DNA of 7,874 bases from Giesbergeria sp. (GTDB lineage: Bacteria; Pseudomonadota; Gammaproteobacteria; Burkholderiales; Burkholderiaceae_C). Under the pieces are notes generated by a model, which was not told the DNA's origin, did not search any database, and saw only the letters and a list, made by a program, of their open reading frames with translations. Below are positions 1 to 5,474 of this stretch, piece by piece. A program made the translations under genes and the position numbers. Each line of letters opens with the position of its first letter. Positions within the stretch are counted from its first letter, which is position 1. The stretch lies in contig JAUYGP010000235.1 of NCBI GenBank assembly GCA_030690515.1, positions 1-7,874 of the forward strand. Reading direction: 5' to 3'.

Positions 1-2
1 GC

Positions 3-293
3 ATCCACATCAACGGTTGGTTTGGCGCGCACAACAAGTGGGAAGGTGCGCACTGGATCGTGCAGCAACTCTTCGGGCGCGCGCTGGAGGATGAAATTGA
101 TCGCTGGGTTTATGTGGGCGATTCGACCAACGACCAGATCATGTTCCAGCACTTTACGCACAGCGTGGGTGTGGCCAACATCGCGCGCTTTGTTCCCCAA
201 CTGGCCCACCTGCCGCGCTACGTGACGTCCGGCGAACGCGGCGCCGGGTTTGCCGAACTGGCGCGCCACCTGCTCGCCGCACGCGCAAGCTGA
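3..293 (+). CDS. HAD-superfamily (subclass IIB-like) phosphatase, C-terminal part, 5' end outside window
   Basis: The open frame enters from the left edge in frame 3 and ends with TGA at 291-293, leaving 96 residues of the C-terminus. Seen: a Lys-containing HNKW segment near the edge that fits HAD motif III, then VYVGDSTND, the metal-binding motif IV (GDxxND). Next comes a VGVANI stretch, matching the small strand that follows motif IV in Cof-type HAD enzymes, where the usual text is AVAMGNA-like. The tail resembles the end of COG0561-type hydrolases (sugar-phosphate or nucleotide phosphatases), with an ERGAGF element like the usual G-V. From family knowledge the enzyme would be a cytoplasmic Mg2+-dependent phosphatase with an Asp nucleophile, but motifs I and II and the cap domain lie outside the window, so the substrate cannot be named. 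It converges on the diguanylate cyclase gene with only 20 bp between stop codons. Confidence 0.8.
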   Translation: MHINGWFGAHNKWEGAHWIVQQLFGRALEDEIDRWVYVGDSTNDQIMFQHFTHSVGVANIARFVPQLAHLPRYVTSGERGAGFAELARHLLAARAS

Positions 294-300
294 CCCGAAG

Positions 301-329
301 GTCTGCGCCGGGGTCAGCCTGGCGCAGGC
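301..329. terminator. Weak stem-loop between convergent genes
   Basis: CTGCGCC at 303-309 pairs with GGCGCAG at 321-327 around an 11-nt loop. A competing inverted repeat, TGACCC 291-296 with GGGTCA 311-316, overlaps it. There is no T-tract, and the stem runs into the last codons of the diguanylate cyclase gene. A shared bidirectional terminator is plausible from position only; confidence is low. Confidence 0.25.
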
Positions 330-1528
330 GCCAGCACCACACGGTTGCGCCCCGCCTGTTTGCCCGCATACAGGGCCGTATCGGCGCGGGCCATCAGCGC
401 GTCCAGGTCTTCTCCCGGCTGCCGCTGGGCCACGCCTACGGTAGAGGTCACCAAAACCGACTGGTCGCCGATCGTCGCAGGCGCTGCCGCCAGCAGCGCA
501 GTGAAACGCTGCATCACCGCGCCCGCCTGCTGCGCGTCGGCACCGGGCAGCAGTACCGCGAATTCTTCACCGCCCACCCGCGCCGCCACGTCTACACCGC
601 GAAAGCTACGAATGCAGAGCTCGCCCACACCACGCAAGACAGCATCACCGCCAGCATGGCCGTAGGTATCGTTGACCCGCTTGAAATGGTCAAGATCAAA
701 CATGGCCAGTGACAAGGGTTCGCTGCGGCGCTGCGCGCGTGCCGATTCGGCAGCAAATCGTTCAGCAAGAGCGCGGCGGTTGGGCAGCCCGGTGAGTAAA
801 TCGGTAGAGGCCTGACGCTCAAGCTCGTACTGCAGCGCCACGCGCCGGGCAACTTCATTCTGCAACTCCTGGTTGGCGTCCAGCAGCTGGCGACGCAGCA
901 GGAATTCGTGGCGCTCAATGGCCTGCTGACGCAAGGCCGCCACATAGCCCAGCACCGCCGGGAGGGTCACCAGGAACGCCGTTCCCGCTTTGATCGATGC
1001 ATCCGACGTCGTCACCCAGACGCCCAACGTCGCACCAAGGGCACCGAACAACGCAACGGGCACCGCCAAGGCCACGCGCACCGGCACAAACAGGAAAAGC
1101 ATGACCTGAAGAACCATGATGGCCCCGGTATTGAAGGCCCGGATATCTGGCCGCAACTCGTAGAGCAAAAAGAAAAACGCATAGCCGATCAAGGCCAGCC
1201 CCATCAACAGGTAACCATGCAGGGCCAGTGCGGGCCGACGCTTGAGCGCCTCCACCGCAGCCAGGAGAAGCAACGAGAACGCAACACGGTACGCCGCCAG
1301 AATCCAAAAGTTTGGCGCGGCGCCCAGGGCGAGATAGTCGGGAACGACGAAAGCGAGCATCAGTGCCGCCCAAAGCACCAGACCAATGCGCTGCTGCGGC
1401 AGCACGCGCGCAAGCGTGCTCGCACGAAACTCCTGCTCTAGTGCGTCATCGACAAACTCACCACGCAAGAGCCCAACGCGCTCCTGCAGCGGGGTTTCCG
1501 GCGAGGATGGCGTGTGGGTGGCGCGCAT
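314..1528 (-). CDS. Membrane-bound GGDEF diguanylate cyclase
   Basis: 404 residues from ATG 1528. A TTG seven codons upstream (1549) is possible; neither start has a good ribosome binding site. The N-terminus (about 47-199) contains six hydrophobic segments, roughly 47-69, 74-93, 104-123, 133-148, 151-172 and 180-199, with no recognised sensor motif. A charged helical stretch (200-240) links to the GGDEF domain (about 240-404). Seen there: DLLTGLPNRR at 243-252, FDLDHFKRVND at 277-287, GGEEF at 319-323 as the catalytic signature loop, and RGVD at 310-313 exactly five residues before it, the canonical allosteric I-site. The C-terminal ADTALYAGKQAGRN motif is also present. It should therefore make c-di-GMP from two GTP at the inner membrane and be product-inhibited. 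There is no EAL domain. It lies 44 nt downstream of the Lrp/AsnC gene on the same strand, so co-transcription is possible. The signal sensed is unknown. Confidence 0.95.
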   Translation of the reverse strand: MRATHTPSSPETPLQERVGLLRGEFVDDALEQEFRASTLARVLPQQRIGLVLWAALMLAFVVPDYLALGAAPNFWILAAYRVAFSLLLLAAVEALKRRPALALHGYLLMGLALIGYAFFFLLYELRPDIRAFNTGAIMVLQVMLFLFVPVRVALAVPVALFGALGATLGVWVTTSDASIKAGTAFLVTLPAVLGYVAALRQQAIERHEFLLRRQLLDANQELQNEVARRVALQYELERQASTDLLTGLPNRRALAERFAAESARAQRRSEPLSLAMFDLDHFKRVNDTYGHAGGDAVLRGVGELCIRSFRGVDVAARVGGEEFAVLLPGADAQQAGAVMQRFTALLAAAPATIGDQSVLVTSTVGVAQRQPGEDLDALMARADTALYAGKQAGRNRVVLAPAPG

Positions 1529-1572
1529 GGTGACTTGATGGTAGACCAATGGCGGCCAACGTGCCAGCCGCC

Positions 1573-2004
1573 TCAGGCCTTGTAGGTGGACAGCAGAATG
1601 CTGGTTTCGGTATTGGCGATGCCCGGCGTCAGACGGATGCGGCCCAGGGCGCTGTCGAAGGCCTCCAGGCTTTCGGCGCGTACCTCGGCCACGATGTCCC
1701 AGCGGCCATTGGTGGTGTGCAGCGTGCCCACCATGGGCTCGCCGCGCAGTGCGTGGATCACCGCAGGCGCGGCATTGCCTTCCACGGCAATACTCATCCA
1801 GGCGCGAATGCGGTGCGGCTCCGAGTCGGGCCGCAGGCGCACGGTGTAGCCCACGATGACCCCGCCCTCCTCCATCTTGCGCAGGCGGTTCTGCACCGTA
1901 CCCCGCGAGACGCGCAGCTTGTGCGCCAGCGTGGCCACAGGCGTGCGGGCATCGGCACGCAAAATGCTGAGGATTTCGCGGTCGGTGTCGTCCAGTTTGG
2001 TCAT
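1573..2004 (-). CDS. Lrp/AsnC-family transcriptional regulator
   Basis: 143 residues from ATG 2004, the usual length for the family (about 140-165). Seen: the N-terminal LDDTDREILSILRADAR segment and a winged helix-turn-helix, with the recognition helix in VSRGTVQNRLRKMEEGG at about 32-48. A RAM (Lrp_AsnC ligand-binding) domain spans about 67-141, with RAWMSIAVEG and the GRWDIVAEV strand typical of the fold. Such proteins form octamers that wrap DNA and respond to amino acids. The gene is divergent from the CtlX-type hydrolase, 121 bp apart, with a strong palindrome between them. This makes autoregulation plus control of the hydrolase by arginine, citrulline, ornithine or a related amino acid the simplest inference. 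The upstream region shows no clear Shine-Dalgarno. The specific paralogue cannot be named from sequence alone. Confidence 0.95.
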   Translation of the reverse strand: MTKLDDTDREILSILRADARTPVATLAHKLRVSRGTVQNRLRKMEEGGVIVGYTVRLRPDSEPHRIRAWMSIAVEGNAAPAVIHALRGEPMVGTLHTTNGRWDIVAEVRAESLEAFDSALGRIRLTPGIANTETSILLSTYKA

Positions 2005-2072
2005 AGTGTTTTAGGTGGCTGGCAATACGCTAATTTTCAGCGCATTTCGATCGGTTTGGGGGCTATTTGTTG

Positions 2073-2098
2073 GCAGGAGCTTTGCGCAAAATTCCTGC
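2073..2098. promoter_or_regulatory. Candidate Lrp/AsnC operator (26-bp imperfect palindrome)
   Basis: The perfect 10-bp palindrome TTTGCGCAAA at 2081-2090 is flanked symmetrically by GCAGGA (2073-2078) and TCCTGC (2093-2098). This makes a 26-bp dyad with mismatches only at the dinucleotides 2079-2080 and 2091-2092. It lies between the divergent regulator and ctlX starts, 27 bp before the ctlX ATG. Lrp/AsnC proteins bind palindromic sites, commonly with T-rich/A-rich half-sites, so it fits as the regulator's operator. No convincing -35/-10 pair could be assigned to either gene; the close spacing to ctlX suggests the site lies in its promoter or leader. Confidence 0.65.
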
Positions 2099-2125
2099 AA
2101 CCGCTTTGAGAACACGCCCATCACC

Positions 2126-3115
2126 ATGCCCGCTGCTTCCCTCCAGGCCCCCACCGCCGTGGTGATGGTGCGCCCCCAGCGCTTCCATCCCAACCCGGAA
2201 ACCGCCGCCGACAACGCTTTCCAGGCGCGCACCAGCCATCCGCCCCCCGACGCAACGGCCCGCAGCGCCCACGCCGAGGTCAGCGCAGCCGCCGCCCGGC
2301 TGGAGGCCGCCGGGGTGCGCGTGCACCTGTTCGACGACGATGGCGCGCAGGACACGCCCGACAGCGTGTTTCCGAACAACTGGTTCTCCACCCACGCCGG
2401 GGGCCATGTGGCGCTCTACCCCATGTTTGCACCCAACCGCCGGCGCGAGCGGCGCAGCGACATCGTCGAGATGCTCAAGCGCGAGTACCGCGTGCAGGAC
2501 GTCATCGACTACTCGGGCCTGGAGCACGACAACGTGTTTCTCGAAGGCACGGGTGCCATGGTGCTGGACCACATCGCCCGCATCGCCTACACGGCCCAGT
2601 CGAACCGCGCCGACCCAGTCGCGCTGGAACGCTTTTGCACGCATTTCAACTATGAACCCATGGCCTTCGCCACCGCAGACGCGCAAGGCCAGCCCTGCTA
2701 CCACACCAACGTGATGCTTTGCGTGGGCACTGACTTTGCGCTCGGGGGCTTTGACCTGATTGCCGACCCACGGCGGCGCGAGGCCGTACGCGCACGCCTG
2801 CGCGAAAGCGGGCGCGTACTCATCGAACTGGACGCCCGGCAGATTGGCGAATTTGCCGGCAACGCGCTCGAACTCACCGGCCATGGCGGGCAGCGCCTGC
2901 TGGCCTTGTCCGAACGCGCTTGCGCCAGCCTGAGCACCGCACAGAAAGCCACCATCGAACGCAGCGCCACCCTGCTGCCGCTGCGCGTGCCCACCATTGA
3001 ACTGGCGGGCGGCTCGGTGCGCTGCATGCTGGCGGGTATTCACCTGGCGCGGCGGCCTTCTGTGCCAGCGCAGGCCATGGCGGGGCGGGATCACGTGCTG
3101 GAATGTGCGGTGTAG
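2126..3115 (+). CDS. ctlX: CtlX-type guanidino-group hydrolase (citrulline/arginine deiminase-like)
   Basis: 329 residues from ATG 2126, start MPAASLQAPTAVVMVRP. An in-frame start at 2015 is rejected because it would put coding sequence through the operator palindrome. The protein matches the CtlX family (about 310 aa) of the amidinotransferase/arginine deiminase superfamily. Seen: the substrate-pocket PDSVFPNNWFSTH segment (78-90), EHDNVFLEGTGAMVLDH (133-149) with candidate acid E140, CYHTNVML with H193 as candidate catalytic His, and GGSVRCMLAGIHL with C300 as the nucleophilic Cys near the C-terminus. Family chemistry is attack of the Cys on a guanidino or ureido carbon; CtlX of Francisella is linked to citrulline use. 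The exact substrate (citrulline, arginine or a methylarginine) cannot be fixed from sequence. Cytoplasmic, no signal peptide. The Shine-Dalgarno is weak (GAG about 14 nt upstream). Likely controlled by the divergent Lrp/AsnC regulator. It is followed after two bases by the repeat element. Confidence 0.88.
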   Translation: MPAASLQAPTAVVMVRPQRFHPNPETAADNAFQARTSHPPPDATARSAHAEVSAAAARLEAAGVRVHLFDDDGAQDTPDSVFPNNWFSTHAGGHVALYPMFAPNRRRERRSDIVEMLKREYRVQDVIDYSGLEHDNVFLEGTGAMVLDHIARIAYTAQSNRADPVALERFCTHFNYEPMAFATADAQGQPCYHTNVMLCVGTDFALGGFDLIADPRRREAVRARLRESGRVLIELDARQIGEFAGNALELTGHGGQRLLALSERACASLSTAQKATIERSATLLPLRVPTIELAGGSVRCMLAGIHLARRPSVPAQAMAGRDHVLECAV

Positions 3116-3120
3116 CGCTG

Positions 3121-3141
3121 CTTTGGGCTTTGGGCTTTGGG
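3121..3141. repeat. Three tandem copies of heptamer CTTTGGG
   Basis: CTTTGGG is repeated three times exactly, starting five bases after the ctlX stop codon. The right terminal arm of the flanking repeat element has only one degenerate equivalent, so the array looks like a local slippage expansion inside the left terminal arm. Confidence 0.8.
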
Positions 3142-3177
3142 CTAACGGCGGAGGCCGGGATGTGCGCCCGGCGGCGC
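3137..3177. repeat. Left terminal inverted repeat of the intergenic element
   Basis: This arm pairs with 3415-3455 at 36 of 41 positions, with mismatches at 3140, 3144, 3146, 3166 and 3175. The perfect core is 3147-3165. Confidence 0.85.
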
Positions 3178-3332
3178 GTTAGGGCCGAGCGCAGCGATGG
3201 CCCGTGCGGGCTTCAACCCCCTTCTGGCTGCGCCGAGGAGCGCAGGGGATGGCGGATCAGGGCTCGCGATTGTTTGAGCGCCGCAGGCGCGAGTTCGAGC
3301 GAGACCCCGCCAGCACCGAGCACCGCAGGTTG

Positions 3333-3353
3333 CCCCGGCGCTGCGCGCCGGGG
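3333..3353. repeat. GC-rich hairpin within the repeat element
   Basis: CCCCGGCGC (3333-3341) pairs perfectly with GCGCCGGGG (3345-3353) around a TGC loop. It is a REP-like stem with no T-tract. Confidence 0.75.
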
Positions 3354-3381
3354 TCGCAGGCAGCGGGGTCGCCTTCTTTTG

Positions 3382-3413
3382 CCTTCTTTTCTTGGCGAGA
3401 CAAGAAAAGAAGG
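3382..3413. repeat. 13-bp perfect hairpin within the repeat element
   Basis: CCTTCTTTTCTTG (3382-3394) pairs perfectly with CAAGAAAAGAAGG (3401-3413) around the 6-nt loop GCGAGA. It would form in RNA from either strand, between ctlX on the plus strand and the end of the oxidase operon on the minus strand. It may therefore end or slow transcription from both sides, although it lacks the GC-stem plus U-tract of a standard intrinsic terminator. Confidence 0.6.
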
Positions 3414-3414
3414 T

Positions 3415-3455
3415 GCCCCGCCGGGGGCACATCCCGGCCTCCGCCTTCAGCACAA
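3415..3455. repeat. Right terminal inverted repeat of the intergenic element
   Basis: This is the inverted partner of 3137-3177. It abuts the 13-bp hairpin on its inner side. The stretch from 3460 to 3556, up to the oxidase-operon stop codon, holds no gene or other structure I can support. Confidence 0.85.
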
Positions 3456-3556
3456 GCAGTGCGGCCCACCCCAAGGCGCAGAGCGCACAAGAACCCAACA
3501 AAAAACCCATCCAGCGCCCGTGTAACAAGCGCAACAAGCTACAAATTAAATAGCAC

Positions 3557-4192
3557 TCAGCCCTTGTCAGACACCCACACAGCCGACGCCCCCTCACGCC
3601 GCGCCACCCACCAGGCCACCTGCGCCAGCCAGCCCACCGCCACCAGCACTGCCGCGCCCACCAGCCACTGGCCCAGGCGGGCCTGGTCGTCCAGCAGGTA
3701 GGCGTTGCACAGGCGCAGGGGGCTGTCGATATACAGCTGCCCGACCACCGCCGTCATGGGCAGCACGTTGCCCAGAAAAAACCCCTGCACCACCAAGCCT
3801 GCTGCGCGCCACGACAGCCGCAGCGCAGTGCCAGCCAAAAGCAGCGCTGCGCACTTGGCCCCCTCGATGGGTGCAGACACCAGCGCCAGGTCGAGCACAC
3901 GCGGCACCATCAGCACAGCCAGAACGGTACCGGTGGCGACCAAGCCGCTGATGCCGTGGGCATTCCAGCGCGCCGCGCGGGCGCGGATGGCGGGCGGCAG
4001 GCCTGCTGCCAGCCAAGCACCCACCAGCATCCACAACGGAAACTGCAGCACCATGTGCCGCCACATGCTGGCCGTGAGCCACTGGCGCAGCGCGGGCACG
4101 AGCAACAACGCCGTCCATGCCAGCGCCACCAGCACCTGGCGCCGGGGTGTGCACCCGATGGCCACCGTGGCACGCAGGTGGTGCAGGTTCAC
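3557..4192 (-). CDS. Uncharacterised six-helix membrane protein, last gene of the oxidase operon
   Basis: 211 residues from GTG 4192. This start is chosen because GTGA overlaps the TGA of the SCO gene by 4 nt and an AAAGGGGGG Shine-Dalgarno lies about 6 nt upstream; a longer reading from 4237 would overlap SCO by 49 nt. Hydrophobic segments lie at about 17-36, 45-65, 80-100, 109-123, 130-152 and 174-197. Seen: WRHMVLQFPLWMLVGAWL (H46), an NAHGISG motif (H79) and a hydrophilic loop LYIDSPLRLCNAYLLDDQ (153-170) carrying one Cys. The HMxxQ pattern at the start of a helix is loosely like the caa3-assembly factor CtaG (PF09678), but the match is too weak to name it. Context, with strict coupling to a SCO copper chaperone at the end of an oxidase operon, suggests a role in CuB delivery or complex assembly in the inner membrane. 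That is inference. Confidence 0.85.
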   Translation of the reverse strand: MNLHHLRATVAIGCTPRRQVLVALAWTALLLVPALRQWLTASMWRHMVLQFPLWMLVGAWLAAGLPPAIRARAARWNAHGISGLVATGTVLAVLMVPRVLDLALVSAPIEGAKCAALLLAGTALRLSWRAAGLVVQGFFLGNVLPMTAVVGQLYIDSPLRLCNAYLLDDQARLGQWLVGAAVLVAVGWLAQVAWWVARREGASAVWVSDKG

Positions 4193-4827
4193 AGCCGCCC
4201 CCCTTTTGCCAGGTGGCGCGCAAAGTCCAGCGCCCACTGTTGCTCGGCCAGGTCAAACACCCGCACCATGCGGCCCTGGGCGTCCAGCACCAGAAAGGCC
4301 GCGTTGTGCTCGTAGTCGCCCCGCCCATCGGGCACCACCACCACACCCAGGCGCTGCAGCAGCGCTTGCTGCTCTGCCGCGTCGGGCACGCGCACCCAGT
4401 GCCACAGCGCCGGGTCGGCCTGCAGTGCGCGTGCATAGGCCTGCAATACCGCTGGCGTGTCATGCGCGCCGTCAAAGCTGATGGACAGCAGGCGCACCGT
4501 GGGCGTAGCCCCTGCATTGCGGTCGGTTTGCAGGGCCGCTTGCAACTGCTGGAAGCTGCTGCCCAGCGACAGGCACACCGTCTGACAGCGGGTGTAAACG
4601 AAGTCGACCAGGGTGACACCGCCGCCCTGCGCCAGCAGCGTGGGCAGGCTCTGCGCCGCGATGCCCGGGCCGTCCACCGTGACCGGCGGCACGGGCACGG
4701 GGTGCTGCGCCACCTCCAGGCGGCGCGCGCCTTCGGCTGTCCAGACCTGGAAGTCGTGCGTCAGCCAGGCGGCGCTGGCATAGCCTGCCAGCACCAGCAG
4801 GGCGCTGAGCAAGGCGGTGCGCAGCAT
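4189..4827 (-). CDS. SCO1/SenC/PrrC-family copper chaperone
   Basis: 212 residues from ATG 4827, 7 nt after the cytochrome c stop codon and with a GAG eight bases upstream. An in-frame ATG at 4881 would overlap the upstream gene by 47 nt and is less likely. Seen: an N-terminal hydrophobic anchor or uncleaved signal (about 4-22), then a thioredoxin-like periplasmic domain. The copper-binding CxxxC sits in DFVYTRCQTVC (C81, C85) and the distal His ligand in GDYEHNAAFLVLD (H174). RLLSISFDGAHDTP (112-125) matches the family strand LLSISxDPxxDTP. The CxxxC lacks the flanking prolines common in SCO proteins (CPxxCP). Known role: delivers copper to CuA or, in oxidases without CuA such as the C-family, to CuB. 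Its position in this operon supports CuB metallation of the CcoN-like subunit. Confidence 0.93.
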   Translation of the reverse strand: MLRTALLSALLVLAGYASAAWLTHDFQVWTAEGARRLEVAQHPVPVPPVTVDGPGIAAQSLPTLLAQGGGVTLVDFVYTRCQTVCLSLGSSFQQLQAALQTDRNAGATPTVRLLSISFDGAHDTPAVLQAYARALQADPALWHWVRVPDAAEQQALLQRLGVVVVPDGRGDYEHNAAFLVLDAQGRMVRVFDLAEQQWALDFARHLAKGGRL

Positions 4828-4834
4828 GGTGTGC

Positions 4835-5458
4835 TCAGGCGGGATTGCCTGCCAGGGCCTTGAGCGCCGCGCCGCCCTCAAAGGGCGTGGTGCGGGCGCT
4901 GCCGGCCTTGCGCTCCTGCTCGAACAGCGTGGCAGGCAGGGCCCCGGCCTTGTTCGACCAGGCGCTGCGGATGTAGCTGGCCACGGCCGCTAACTCAGCG
5001 TCGCCCAGTTGCTGGAAGGCGGGCATGGCGCCGCTGTACGTAGCGCCCGCCACGCTGATCTCGCCGTTGATGCCGTGCAGCAGGATGTTGGCCAGGATGC
5101 GCGTGTCGCCCTGCACCCATTCCGATCCGTCGAGCGGCGGGAACACGCCGGGCAGCCCCTTGCCCGTGGCCTGGTGGCACGCAGCGCACTGCGCGGCAAA
5201 CACCGCCTTGCCGTCCACGGCAGCACCCGTCGCCGCAGGCGCCGGGCCGGACAAGTCGGCCACCGTGCGGCGGTCACCCAGGCTGGCGTTGCCGAAGGGA
5301 TCGGAGATGAAGATATAGACCACGCCAAACAGCACCATGGCCAGGGTGATGGCAGCGGCGGCCAGGGGCACGGGGCGGATGCGCTCCTCGGGTTCGGCGT
5401 TTTCGCGCTCCTGCGCCCGGTGGTCGATGTCGGTGGCGGTGTCAGTCTCTTGGGTCAT
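4835..5458 (-). CDS. Membrane-anchored mono-haem cytochrome c (oxidase subunit in the CcoP position)
   Basis: 207 residues from ATG 5458, with GCGAGG five bases upstream and 16 nt after the ccoO stop codon. Seen: a charged cytoplasmic N-terminus (1-28), one membrane helix (about 32-52), and a single class I cytochrome c domain (about 81-168). The haem motif is CAACH (C91, C94, H95), and M145 in SGAMPAF is the likely sixth ligand. A 39-residue tail (169-207) follows, of no known function. CcoP of standard cbb3 oxidases is about 300 residues with two CxxCH motifs; here there is one, and no other frame supplies a second. It probably passes electrons from soluble cytochrome c or the bc1 complex to CcoO/CcoN. 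It could instead be a general membrane cytochrome, but the gene order argues for an oxidase subunit. Confidence 0.92.
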   Translation of the reverse strand: MTQETDTATDIDHRAQERENAEPEERIRPVPLAAAAITLAMVLFGVVYIFISDPFGNASLGDRRTVADLSGPAPAATGAAVDGKAVFAAQCAACHQATGKGLPGVFPPLDGSEWVQGDTRILANILLHGINGEISVAGATYSGAMPAFQQLGDAELAAVASYIRSAWSNKAGALPATLFEQERKAGSARTTPFEGGAALKALAGNPA

Positions 5459-5474
5459 GGGGGCCTCGCGGGGT

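Larger units (their letters stand above)
3118..3459. repeat. Non-coding dispersed repeat with long terminal inverted repeats (MITE/REP-like)
   Basis: This element fills most of the 441-bp gap between ctlX and the oxidase operon. Its ends are inverted repeats. The left arm 3137-3177 matches the reverse complement of 3415-3455 at 36 of 41 positions, including a perfect 19-bp core GGCGGAGGCCGGGATGTGC (3147-3165 against 3427-3445). Matching continues outward to CTGCTT (3118-3123) and AAGCAG (3454-3459) if two extra heptamer copies are discounted. Internally there are a 13-bp perfect hairpin (3382-3413), a 9-bp GC hairpin (3333-3353) and tandem copies of GCCTTCTTTT (3371-3390). From memory, the internal CTTCTTTTCTTGGCG text with its inverted partner occurs in many intergenic regions of Comamonadaceae; this was not checked. 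Reading frames across it are judged non-coding. Confidence 0.75.

Noticed and set aside
2015..2125. A 37-residue N-terminal extension of CtlX.
   Set aside because: It would be coded across the palindromic operator, lacks a ribosome binding site, and the CtlX family begins close to the ATG at 2126.
2063..3094. A 343-codon open frame on the minus strand opposite ctlX.
   Set aside because: It mirrors the codon periodicity of the clearly real CtlX protein, its translation is His/Gly/Val-rich low-complexity text with no family resemblance, and it overlaps the operator. It is an antisense shadow in GC-rich DNA.
3382..3413. The 13-bp hairpin as a classical intrinsic terminator.
   Set aside because: The stem is A/T-rich without a GC base and no T-tract follows on either strand, so it is kept as a hairpin of the repeat element only.
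3103..3701. Several open frames across the ctlX-oxidase gap that could be called small hypothetical proteins.
   Set aside because: They run through inverted repeats and hairpins, are Arg/Pro/Ala-rich, and overlap neighbouring genes. The text resembles spurious hypothetical proteins often called in this repeat.
4828..4881. A longer SCO protein starting at 4881.
   Set aside because: The first 18 residues would be Arg-rich and overlap the cytochrome c gene; the hydrophobic anchor begins immediately after the Met at 4827.
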